A DNA stretch of 64,000 nucleotides from Bacteroidales bacterium (GTDB taxonomy: Bacteria > Bacteroidota > Bacteroidia > Bacteroidales > JAGOPY01), in contig JALNZD010000021.1 in assembly GCA_023229505.1 (NCBI GenBank), positions 5,737-69,736 of the forward strand, read 5' to 3'. The position numbers were made by a program, and so were the translations under genes. Of the stretch, positions 49,967 through 58,366 are shown piece after piece. Numbering within the stretch: the first letter of the stretch is position 1; every line of letters begins with the position of its first letter. The notes under the pieces are model-generated. The model did not search any database. It had not been told where the DNA came from and saw nothing but the letters and a program-made list of their open reading frames with translations.

Positions 49967-51151
49967 ATGCCTGACCCGATCCTATATCAGAACTTTAAAA
50001 CGCCGGGATGCTGTGTCATCATCCCGACCTATAATAATGCCCGGTCCCTCGAAACAATTATACGGGGAATCCTGGCATTCACCGATCAGGTTATAGTGGT
50101 GAATGATGGCTCGACTGATAAAACCCGCCAAATTTTATTGAATTACCCCAGCCTTTTCACCATTCATCTTAAAAAAAACAAAGGCAAAGGCTTTGCTATT
50201 CGCCAGGGTTTCAAAGAAGCACTGAAACAGGGTTTCAGTTATGCCATCACCATCGACTCGGACGGTCAGCACCTTCCTGAAGATCTTGCGAAGTTCATTG
50301 AAAAGATAGAGAAAGAGCCGGGAGTATTGATCATAGGTTCCCGCAACCTTGAACAGGCTGGAATTCCAGGCGGTACTACTTTTGGCAACCGTTTTTCCAA
50401 CTTCTGGACCTGGGTGGAAACAGGCTTCAGACTTCCGGATACCCAGTCGGGATACCGTCTTTATCCAGTGAAGCGCCTCGAAAAAACCCACTTCCTGACC
50501 AACCGTTTTGAGTTCGAGATCGAAGTGCTGGTCAGATCGGCGTGGAAAGGTATTTCAATCACTTCCGTGCCTGTCAGCGTGATATATCCTCCAAAAAAAG
50601 AACGGGTATCCCATTTCCGTCCGTTTACCGATTTTGCCCGGATAAGCCTGCTGAATACGTGCCTTGTCATCCTCGCCCTGCTTTTCTTCCGGCCGAGGAT
50701 GATGATCAGGAGAATGAGCCGGGATGGATTCAGAGAACTGATCAGGAAGCACCTCGTCAGCCCGGAAGAATCGAACTTTAAAAAATCGGCATCCATTGCT
50801 TTAGGCGTTTTTATGGGCATCGCGCCGGTGTGGGGCTGGCAGATGGCCATCGCCCTGGCATTGGCCATCATGCTGAAGCTGAATAAAGCCATCACTTTGG
50901 TGGCTGCCAACATCAGCATTCCACCGTTGATCCCTTTTATCCTCTTTGCGAGCTATTTAACGGGAGGCCTGGTTTTTAACAATAACCAGGACATTAATTT
51001 CGAATCAGGGATTACCTTTGAATTCGTAAAGAAAAACTTTTTGCAATATATCGTTGGCGCTTTGGTTTTCGGCGCGGCCGTCGGCATCCTGGCCGGGCTT
51101 ATAACCTGGCTGGTGCTTACGGTCTTCAGGCGAAAACAAAAACCTGTGTGA
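49967..51151 (+). CDS. GT2 glycosyltransferase fused to DUF2062
   Basis: A 394-residue two-part protein. Residues 10-240 are a GT2 domain: CVIIPTYNNARSLETII, VVNDGSTDKTR, and SDGQH (the metal-binding DxD-like block in ITIDSDGQHLPED). Residues 255-394 are DUF2062, with membrane helices (SIALGVFMGIAPVWGWQMAI). The same fusion is found in other flexirubin and aryl polyene clusters as I recall. It may glycosylate the pigment or a lipid carrier at the inner membrane, but pure flexirubins are not glycosylated, so the role is open. Confidence 0.9.
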   Translation: MPDPILYQNFKTPGCCVIIPTYNNARSLETIIRGILAFTDQVIVVNDGSTDKTRQILLNYPSLFTIHLKKNKGKGFAIRQGFKEALKQGFSYAITIDSDGQHLPEDLAKFIEKIEKEPGVLIIGSRNLEQAGIPGGTTFGNRFSNFWTWVETGFRLPDTQSGYRLYPVKRLEKTHFLTNRFEFEIEVLVRSAWKGISITSVPVSVIYPPKKERVSHFRPFTDFARISLLNTCLVILALLFFRPRMMIRRMSRDGFRELIRKHLVSPEESNFKKSASIALGVFMGIAPVWGWQMAIALALAIMLKLNKAITLVAANISIPPLIPFILFASYLTGGLVFNNNQDINFESGITFEFVKKNFLQYIVGALVFGAAVGILAGLITWLVLTVFRRKQKPV

Positions 51152-51206
51152 GCCAACCTAGATAAATAAAATTAATTCAGTATATAAACCTGTCATCCGG
51201 GAGAAC

Positions 51207-54200
51207 ATGAACCTCTTTTTCACCATCATATATGACTTCTTCACCCGACGGAGGCTGGTCTTCTTCCTGTTCCTGGGGCTGACCCTGACAGTCATAATAT
51301 GGTTTGCATTGCGGTTGAAAATAGCGGAAGATATTTCCAAGGTCCTGCCGCATAATGAAAAAGTTGATCAGTACCTTGAGGTTGTCAACCAATCAGCTTT
51401 CGCAGATGAACTGGTTATCTTCATCGGTCCTGCCGATACTGCGGTTAATATTCCTCCGGAAGATCTGATCTCTTTTGCCGGTGAACTGGCCGACTCGGTA
51501 CGGTCCGCCCTGATGCCCGGCCTGGTGAGCAACCTGCGTGAACGGGTCGACGATGCCTCAGTCCAGGGGATTTATAAAGAATTCCATCAACACCTTCCCA
51601 TTTTCCTGGATGACCATGACTACCTCCTGCTCGATTCCCTGACCACAACACCTTCCATTGATCATGCTGTACGTTCTGCTTACAAAAACCTGGTCTCCCC
51701 GGCCGGGATGGTAACAAGGGACATTTTACTTAACGATCCGCTTGGCTTTACCGGTATCGCCTTAAAAAAACTGGAATCTTTCAAACTTGATGAAAGTTAC
51801 CGTACCCTGGACGGTTATATTTTTTCCGGCGACCTGAAATACCTTGTGATGTTCCTCACACCTGCGCAGAAATCGACCGAAACCAATAAAAATGGAGTCC
51901 TCCTGAAAAAACTTGGCAGTATTTTTCAAATAATTAACCAACATAATCACGAAAAGATTAAAGCCGGCTATTTCGGCACCTTAGCTGTTTCAGTGGCCAA
52001 TGCCGGCCAGCTCAAACGCGATATCATACTAACCATGAGCCTGGCCGTCGTCCTGTTGATCCTGTTCATCGGTTTCTATTTCGGCCACTTCAGGGTGATC
52101 CCAGCTATCGTTGTCACGACCCTGATGAGCGCCGGCATCTCGGTAGCGGCGCTGTCGCTGATGAACCGGGAAATATCGGCCATCTCCCTTGGATTTGGCG
52201 CAGTCTTGCTGGGTATTGCAATTGCCTATACCATTCATTACCTGAACCATCTCAGGGAAATGAAGGAACCACGAAATGTGCTGAAAGAGATCGCCCTGCC
52301 TATTGTGATGAGTAGCATCATCTCGTCCGGGGATTTCTTCACCCTGCTGCTGGTACGGTCGGAAGCCGTTCGTGACCTCGGGTTGTTCGCCGGTTTCAGC
52401 ATTCTGGCCGCAGGTCTGCTAACCCTGATCTTCCTGCCTCATCTTACAAAAAAAATAAAATGGGAACGGACCAGCGAAAACCTGGTGAACCGGTCTATCC
52501 TGAAACTGGCCGCCTATCCTATCGAAAAACATCGCCTGGTGACCATCATCATCCTGCTGCTGACCGTTGTATTCTTTTTCACTTCCCGCCGGGTTTCTTT
52601 TGAAAGTGACCTGACCGGGATGAGTTATATGCCGCAGGAGATTCAAAACGCGGAAGCCACCCTTGAAAAAATCAGCCAGTACACGTTACGGTCGGTATTT
52701 GTTGTTACGCGGGGAGAAAACCTGGATGAAGCGCTGTCTCATACTTCAAAGTTCCTCGAACGGGTAAAACAGTTGAAAGACCGGGGGCTTGTCAAAAAAT
52801 TCGCTTCCGTCACTTCTCTCGCAGTGCCCGCCAATGTTCAGCAAACCCGGATTACACGCTGGAATGATTACTGGACACCGGAAAAGAAAGCTATGCTGAG
52901 AGAAAGGCTGACGCAGGCTGCCGTTCAAAATGGCTTTAAAGTATCAGGATTTGAAGGCTTTTTTTATTGGCTTGATAAAGATTTTATACCAGCCGGTCCG
53001 GATGAGTTGCCCGGCCTGACCAGACTGTTTCTCGATCCCTATATTTCCGAAGGGCAACAAATGGCTACAGTCACTACGGTCCTTAAAGTCCGGCAGGAGG
53101 ACAAGCCCCTTATTTATGAGGCGCTTAAAGGAGAAGAAGCCTCTTTTATATTCGACAAGCAGTTCCTGACGAGTACCTTCATGGATATTTTGAATGAAGA
53201 CTTCAATAAGCTGGTGATCGTATCCCTGCTGATCGTTTTCTTTGTTTTGCTGATCTCATACGGCCGGATCGAACTGGCACTGATCACCTTCATTCCCATG
53301 TTCATCAGCTGGATCTGGACCTTGGGGATAATGGGGCTATTCGGCATGAAGCTCAACATCTTCAACCTGATCATCACTTCTTTTGTCTTTGGCCTTGGTG
53401 TCGATTATGCTATTTTTTCCATCCAGGGGATGCTTCAAAAGTATAAGTATGGTCATGCTGACACGAATTCCTACCGCACTTCGGTGCTGATGGATGCTAC
53501 TACCACGCTGATCGGTCTCGGGGTGCTGGTCCTGGCAGTGCACCCCGCGCTCAGAACGATGGCATACGCGGCCATTATCGGCATTGTCTCGGTATGGTTT
53601 GTCACATGGAGCCTGGAACCAATCCTGTTTAAATGGCTGGTTTACCTGGAAGAAAGCAAAAGACCGGTGCCGGTAACCCTGAAGGATTTCCTTTTTGCCA
53701 TTCTATCCCTGACCATCTTTGTTACAACCAGTATTTTAATCATGATATTCGGCCTTGTCTTTTTCAAAATTTTTCGTTTGAAAAACAAGCAAATTAAAGA
53801 CTGGTTTCATTACGGATTGATGATCTCATCCCGGTTCCTGATCTACGCGAATTTTCTATCGCCGAAACAAATAATCAAGCCTGAAGGTGAGGATTTTAAG
53901 AAACCTGCCATGCTGATTGCCAATCACCAATCGCATATCGACATTGCGCTGATCCTGATGCTTCATCCAAGGCTGCTGGTACTGACCAACGACCGGGTCC
54001 AGCAAAGCAGGCTGTATGGGTCATTGGTCAAAATGGCAGAGTTTTTCGCGATCTCAGACGGGATGGAGTCCCTTACCGGGAAACTCCGGAAGAATGTCGC
54101 GGAGGGTTACTCAATCCTCATCTTCCCTGAAGGAACCCGCTCCCCTGATACACATTTACAGCGTTTCCACAAAGGGGCCTTTTACCTGGCCCAGGAGCTG

Positions 54201-55067
54201 GGTATCGATATTTTGCCGGTGATCATCCACGGGTCAGGGCCTGTCATGACCAAAGGGGAGTATTTTCTGAAGGCGGGCAGTGCCATAATAAAATTTCTGC
54301 CACGGATAAGACCTGATGATAAGCGGTTTGGCGAAAGCCTGCTGGAAAGGTCCAGGGCAATCCGCCATTATATGTCGGCTGAATACCATAAAGTCGCTGA
54401 AACAGCAGAAAATCCGGCCTATTTCAGGGAAAAACTGATCAAGAACTATCTTTACAAAGGACCCATTCTCGAATGGTATCTCAAGGTGAAAATACGCCTT
54501 GAAAAGAATTATGAAATGTTCCACCTTCATTTACCAAAAGAAGGACATATTACCGATATAGGCTGCGGGTATGGTTTCATGGATTATATGCTGAGCTTTC
54601 TGTCGGAAGGAAGAAGGATTACGGGCATTGATTATGACCGGGAAAAAATTGAGGTAGCCAATAACTGTCCTGCGAAAAATGAACGGCTGAGATTTATTTG
54701 CGGAGATGCGCTCGAGATGGCTATTCCAAAAAGCAGGGCTTTCATACTGGCAGATGTGCTTCACTATTTCCCGGAAGAAGAGCAGGAAAAGCTGATTATT
54801 CGTTGCATCGAAAACCTGGATGGAAATGGCATCCTGATCATCCGTGATGCCGACTGTCAGATGGGCCGGAAACACGCCGGCACCCGCTTATCGGAATTTT
54901 TCAGCACGCGGATAGACTTTAACCAGACACACGAAGACAGGAACAAACTGTATTTCACCAGCAGGGCAAAAATATCGGAAATCCTTTCCCGTTATGATTT
55001 GGACGTGGAGGTGATTGATGAAACGAAAATGACATCGAATATTGTGTTTATCGGGAGGAAGAAATGA
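51207..55067 (+). CDS. Trifunctional MMPL transporter / lysophospholipid acyltransferase / methyltransferase
   Basis: A 1286-residue fusion. Residues 1-about 850 are an MMPL/RND exporter: two sets of six helices with two large outer loops (GFGAVLLGIAIAYTIHYLNH and FVFGLGVDYAIFSIQGML in the helix-4 type positions). Residues about 865-1075 are a PlsC-type acyltransferase (NHQSHID for HxxxxD, and FPEGTRS). Residues about 1100-1286 are a class I SAM methyltransferase (DIGCGYGFMDYML, ICGDALEM). The arrangement is a known hallmark of flexirubin clusters. The likely job is outward movement of the product coupled to acyl transfer and O-methylation. It overlaps the next gene by four bases. Confidence 0.92.
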   Translation: MNLFFTIIYDFFTRRRLVFFLFLGLTLTVIIWFALRLKIAEDISKVLPHNEKVDQYLEVVNQSAFADELVIFIGPADTAVNIPPEDLISFAGELADSVRSALMPGLVSNLRERVDDASVQGIYKEFHQHLPIFLDDHDYLLLDSLTTTPSIDHAVRSAYKNLVSPAGMVTRDILLNDPLGFTGIALKKLESFKLDESYRTLDGYIFSGDLKYLVMFLTPAQKSTETNKNGVLLKKLGSIFQIINQHNHEKIKAGYFGTLAVSVANAGQLKRDIILTMSLAVVLLILFIGFYFGHFRVIPAIVVTTLMSAGISVAALSLMNREISAISLGFGAVLLGIAIAYTIHYLNHLREMKEPRNVLKEIALPIVMSSIISSGDFFTLLLVRSEAVRDLGLFAGFSILAAGLLTLIFLPHLTKKIKWERTSENLVNRSILKLAAYPIEKHRLVTIIILLLTVVFFFTSRRVSFESDLTGMSYMPQEIQNAEATLEKISQYTLRSVFVVTRGENLDEALSHTSKFLERVKQLKDRGLVKKFASVTSLAVPANVQQTRITRWNDYWTPEKKAMLRERLTQAAVQNGFKVSGFEGFFYWLDKDFIPAGPDELPGLTRLFLDPYISEGQQMATVTTVLKVRQEDKPLIYEALKGEEASFIFDKQFLTSTFMDILNEDFNKLVIVSLLIVFFVLLISYGRIELALITFIPMFISWIWTLGIMGLFGMKLNIFNLIITSFVFGLGVDYAIFSIQGMLQKYKYGHADTNSYRTSVLMDATTTLIGLGVLVLAVHPALRTMAYAAIIGIVSVWFVTWSLEPILFKWLVYLEESKRPVPVTLKDFLFAILSLTIFVTTSILIMIFGLVFFKIFRLKNKQIKDWFHYGLMISSRFLIYANFLSPKQIIKPEGEDFKKPAMLIANHQSHIDIALILMLHPRLLVLTNDRVQQSRLYGSLVKMAEFFAISDGMESLTGKLRKNVAEGYSILIFPEGTRSPDTHLQRFHKGAFYLAQELGIDILPVIIHGSGPVMTKGEYFLKAGSAIIKFLPRIRPDDKRFGESLLERSRAIRHYMSAEYHKVAETAENPAYFREKLIKNYLYKGPILEWYLKVKIRLEKNYEMFHLHLPKEGHITDIGCGYGFMDYMLSFLSEGRRITGIDYDREKIEVANNCPAKNERLRFICGDALEMAIPKSRAFILADVLHYFPEEEQEKLIIRCIENLDGNGILIIRDADCQMGRKHAGTRLSEFFSTRIDFNQTHEDRNKLYFTSRAKISEILSRYDLDVEVIDETKMTSNIVFIGRKK

Positions 55068-56554
55068 ACTTTGACTTTATTATTATCGGTAGTGGTATCG
55101 GCGGGTTGGTCAGCGGGATCATCCTGGCCAAGGAAGGGTATTCGGTCTGTATTCTTGAAAAGAACCACCAGGCCGGTGGCAATCTTCAGACCTTCAAACG
55201 CGATGGATATAAGTTCAGTACCGGGTTGCATTATATCGGCAGCATGGATGAGGGGCAAACCCTGCATCGTTTCTTCAAATATCTCGGTATCATCCGGGAC
55301 CTGAAATTAAAAAAACTGGATATAGAGGGTTACGACCGGATCGTATTCGGAGATGAGGAAACATATTATAACCTTGCCCAGGGGTGGGACCATTTTAAGG
55401 ATTCATTGACAGGGCAATTCCCGGAAGAGAAAGCAGCCATCGATGGATATGTTGCGACTGTCCAGGAATCTATCAGGAGCATTCCCCTTTATGACCTGGA
55501 AAATGCAGATTCTTTCAATCTCGAGCTATCCCGGTTAAATCGCTGTACGATGTCGTATCTTAAAAGCATCACACAGAATCATCGGTTACAGCATGTGCTG
55601 GCAGGCGCCAACAGTGTTTACCACGGCGCTGCCCGCCGGACTCCGCTCTATATGCACTCCTGCATACGCAATTCTTTTGTAAGCAGCGCCTGGAAAGTCT
55701 CAGGCGGAAGCGATCACCTTACGGACGTCCTGCTCCAGGCCTTTTCAGCCGCAGGCGGGACGATTGTTACTGATGCGCCCGTCACCGGTTTTTCCATGGA
55801 TAATAATCACATTGACAGCGTTATTTTAAAAGATGGAAGAATATACTATGGCAGGCAATTTATTTCCAACATGCACCCAGCCGCGACCCTGCAACTGACC
55901 GGGCTGGAAAAGATCCGCACTGGCTATCGCAAGCGTATTGAAAGCCTTGAAAACACAGCAGGATTTTTCACCCTTTATCTTGTTTTTAAAGAAGACTTTT
56001 TCCCCTATCTGAATTACAATCTCTTCCAATATTATCATGACGATTATTTTAATGATGAGCTGCCTGAAGAACGCTGGCCGCATTCATACGTGATCTACAT
56101 CCCTTTTTATGATGAAGACCAGAAGTTTACCCGGACAGCAAGCATAATTTCGTTCATGAAGAATGATGAATGCCGCAAATGGGATGGGTTGGCACCGGAT
56201 CAAAGGGGGCAGGATTATTATGATTTCAGGGAAAGGAAGGCAGAAAAACTGCTGGATGCAGTTGAAAAACGATATCCGGGCATAAGAAGCGGGATCGAAA
56301 AATATTACGTTTCCACTCCTCTTACTTTCAAAGATTTTACCGGCACCCCCGAAGGAAGCGGGTATGGCATCCTGAAAGATTGTGAAAACCCGGCCAGGTC
56401 GATTGTATTGCCTCAGACAAAAATCCCCAACCTTTATTTTACAGGTCAAAACCTGAATATTCATGGTATCCTGGGAACAATAACTTCCGCTTTTATAACC
56501 TGTTCTGAATTCATCGGCTTTAAAAACCTGGTCAGAAAGATCATCCATGCTTAA
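55064..56554 (+). CDS. CrtI-like FAD-dependent oxidoreductase, second copy
   Basis: A 496-residue flavoprotein of the phytoene desaturase/retinol saturase group. The FAD motif is FIIIGSGIGGLVSGIILAKE, then LEKNHQAGGNLQTF and the C-terminal IPNLYFTGQNLNIHGILGT. It begins inside the end of the trifunctional gene (ATGA overlap) and overlaps the C45 gene by eight bases, so the three are translated together. Its role is probably an oxidation of the ring or chain after assembly. It is clearly diverged from the other CrtI-like protein (36673-38184). Confidence 0.9.
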   Translation: MNFDFIIIGSGIGGLVSGIILAKEGYSVCILEKNHQAGGNLQTFKRDGYKFSTGLHYIGSMDEGQTLHRFFKYLGIIRDLKLKKLDIEGYDRIVFGDEETYYNLAQGWDHFKDSLTGQFPEEKAAIDGYVATVQESIRSIPLYDLENADSFNLELSRLNRCTMSYLKSITQNHRLQHVLAGANSVYHGAARRTPLYMHSCIRNSFVSSAWKVSGGSDHLTDVLLQAFSAAGGTIVTDAPVTGFSMDNNHIDSVILKDGRIYYGRQFISNMHPAATLQLTGLEKIRTGYRKRIESLENTAGFFTLYLVFKEDFFPYLNYNLFQYYHDDYFNDELPEERWPHSYVIYIPFYDEDQKFTRTASIISFMKNDECRKWDGLAPDQRGQDYYDFRERKAEKLLDAVEKRYPGIRSGIEKYYVSTPLTFKDFTGTPEGSGYGILKDCENPARSIVLPQTKIPNLYFTGQNLNIHGILGTITSAFITCSEFIGFKNLVRKIIHA

Positions 56555-58208
56555 AAGAAGATTTATAAGGATACTTCTTTACCTGCTGGCAGGATTATTG
56601 GCTATTATACTGGCATTTTATCTTTATTACCGGATATCTACAAATGTAACAGAACCTGAAATTTCCAATGCACAGAAGTCTTCTATGGAGCGGATCAGTG
56701 CCGGTCCGGATGAGTTTGCCTGCGAACATGGCTGGCTTCGGAAAGCCCGTGAAGGGTGGTGGGAGATGTACCTTGAGGGTAGCCCGTATGAGATCGGCTA
56801 TGCCCATGGCCTGCTGACAAAGGAGTTGATGAAAGAACAGGAAAGGGCATTTTTAGGCCGGCTGGAGGAACTCGTCCCTACAAAATTTTACCAGGAATTC
56901 ATGCTGGGATTCGTCAGGTTTTTTAACAGGGACCTGGATGAATATGTACTTCCGGAATTTCAGCAGGAAATATTTGGTATTTCACGATTTGCCTCGCCCG
57001 ATTTTGATTTTATGGGCCCGGCCTACGCTCGTATGCTCAACTACCATGCAGCCCACGACATAGGTCATGCCGTCCAGAACATGAACCTGTTAGCCTGCAC
57101 CGCCTTTGGCGCCTGGGACGCTCATTCGGCCGATAGCAGCCTCATCCTGGGCAGGAACTTCGATTTCTACATAAACGATGAGTTTGCTAAAGATAAGATC
57201 CTGTGTTTCATCCGGCCTGACAGTGGATACAGCCTTGCTATGGTTACCTGGGCAGGGTTCGCAGGCGTGGTTTCCGGGATGAATGAAAAAGGGCTGACGG
57301 TGACGCTGAATTCGGCCAAATCATCCATCCCATACAGTGCTAAAACCCCGGTTTCGCTGCTGGCCAGGGAAATCCTGCAGTATGCCTCCAATATTGCGGA
57401 AGCCTATGCTATAGCTCAAAAAAGGCAGATTTTTGTGGCAGAATCTTTCCTTATCGGATCGGCGGCAGACCATAAAGCCGTGGTCATCGAAAAATCTCCG
57501 GAAAAGATTGCCCTCTTTGATCCTGACACGAATTTTCTCATCGTAACCAATCATTTTCAGTCGGACACTTTCCTCACCGATCCCCTGAATGTTGAAAACA
57601 TGGCAAATGAGACTTCGGTTTACCGTTACAAGCGTGTGAATGAGCTGCTTTCATCAAACCCGCCGGTTGATCCAACCATTGCTGCCAGGATATTAAGAGA
57701 TTATAAGGGCCTTAATAATAAAGACATCGGCCTGGCGAACGAGAAGGCCGTCAACCAGTTCATTGCCCATCATTCTATCATCTTTAAACCGGAAGAAAAA
57801 ATGCTTTGGATCGCAGGGCCGCCCTACCAGTCAGGTGAATATTGGTGCTATGACCTGGATTCAATCTTTTATCATGATACGGGATATATCCAGAATCCTC
57901 TGCGGAACTCTGCGAAACTTATTAGCAATCATAACACAACTACAATCCCCGACGACAGCCTCCTATCTTCTAAAACTTACCAATGCCTGTTAAAATACAG
58001 ATCCCTCAGCCACAAGATAGAACAGGGAGAATACCGTGAAGGCGATACCGACTCGCTGGTGCTGTATAATCCGGAGTATTTCCAAACCTACCGCATCCTC
58101 GGGAATTATTTCAACGGCCAGGGAAATGGTCAGAAAGCTACTGAATATTACAGGGAGGCATTGGAAAAAGAGGCGCCTTCGGCGGCGGATCGGAAGCTTG
58201 GGAGGTAG
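56547..58208 (+). CDS. C45-family autoproteolytic acyltransferase/hydrolase
   Basis: A 553-residue Ntn-hydrolase-type protein with an N-terminal helix (FIRILLYLLAGLLAIILAFYLYY). The self-cleaving Cys184 lies in MNLLACTAFGAWDAHSADSS and is followed by LILGRNFDFYINDEF, the family block; GFAGVVSGMNEKGLTVTLNS is also typical. A C-terminal TPR-like piece (RILGNYFNGQGNGQKATEYY) is an extra. C45 enzymes include penicillin acyltransferases. In this cluster it is a candidate for making the ester between polyene acid and dialkylresorcinol, in the periplasm judging by the anchor. The end is followed by repeats. Confidence 0.88.
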   Translation: MLKRRFIRILLYLLAGLLAIILAFYLYYRISTNVTEPEISNAQKSSMERISAGPDEFACEHGWLRKAREGWWEMYLEGSPYEIGYAHGLLTKELMKEQERAFLGRLEELVPTKFYQEFMLGFVRFFNRDLDEYVLPEFQQEIFGISRFASPDFDFMGPAYARMLNYHAAHDIGHAVQNMNLLACTAFGAWDAHSADSSLILGRNFDFYINDEFAKDKILCFIRPDSGYSLAMVTWAGFAGVVSGMNEKGLTVTLNSAKSSIPYSAKTPVSLLAREILQYASNIAEAYAIAQKRQIFVAESFLIGSAADHKAVVIEKSPEKIALFDPDTNFLIVTNHFQSDTFLTDPLNVENMANETSVYRYKRVNELLSSNPPVDPTIAARILRDYKGLNNKDIGLANEKAVNQFIAHHSIIFKPEEKMLWIAGPPYQSGEYWCYDLDSIFYHDTGYIQNPLRNSAKLISNHNTTTIPDDSLLSSKTYQCLLKYRSLSHKIEQGEYREGDTDSLVLYNPEYFQTYRILGNYFNGQGNGQKATEYYREALEKEAPSAADRKLGR

Positions 58209-58216
58209 GGAGAAGT

Positions 58217-58350
58217 CGGCAGTTGACAGTTGGCAGTTGGACAGTCAGCAAATGAAAAATCGTCCATCGTCCATGCGAACATCCTCAATGAATTTCGGAT
58301 TTTATTACCTTTATCCGCGTAAATCCGTAACATCCGTGTCATCCGTGTGC
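58217..58350. repeat. Heptamer and nonamer repeats before the ligase gene
   Basis: CGGCAGT, TGACAGT, TGGCAGT, TGGACAG (58217-58244) are the reverse-complement style of the CTGCCAA tract at 27464-27526. CGTCCAT twice (58261-58274) and ATCCG-led 9-base units (58313-58350) follow. The gap has no other recognisable content. Confidence 0.85.
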
Positions 58351-58366
58351 CATTAAAAAACCTGCA

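Noticed and set aside
23736..58350. CRISPR-like arrays
   Set aside because: Repeat units are only 7-11 bases, contiguous without spacers, and no cas genes are present.
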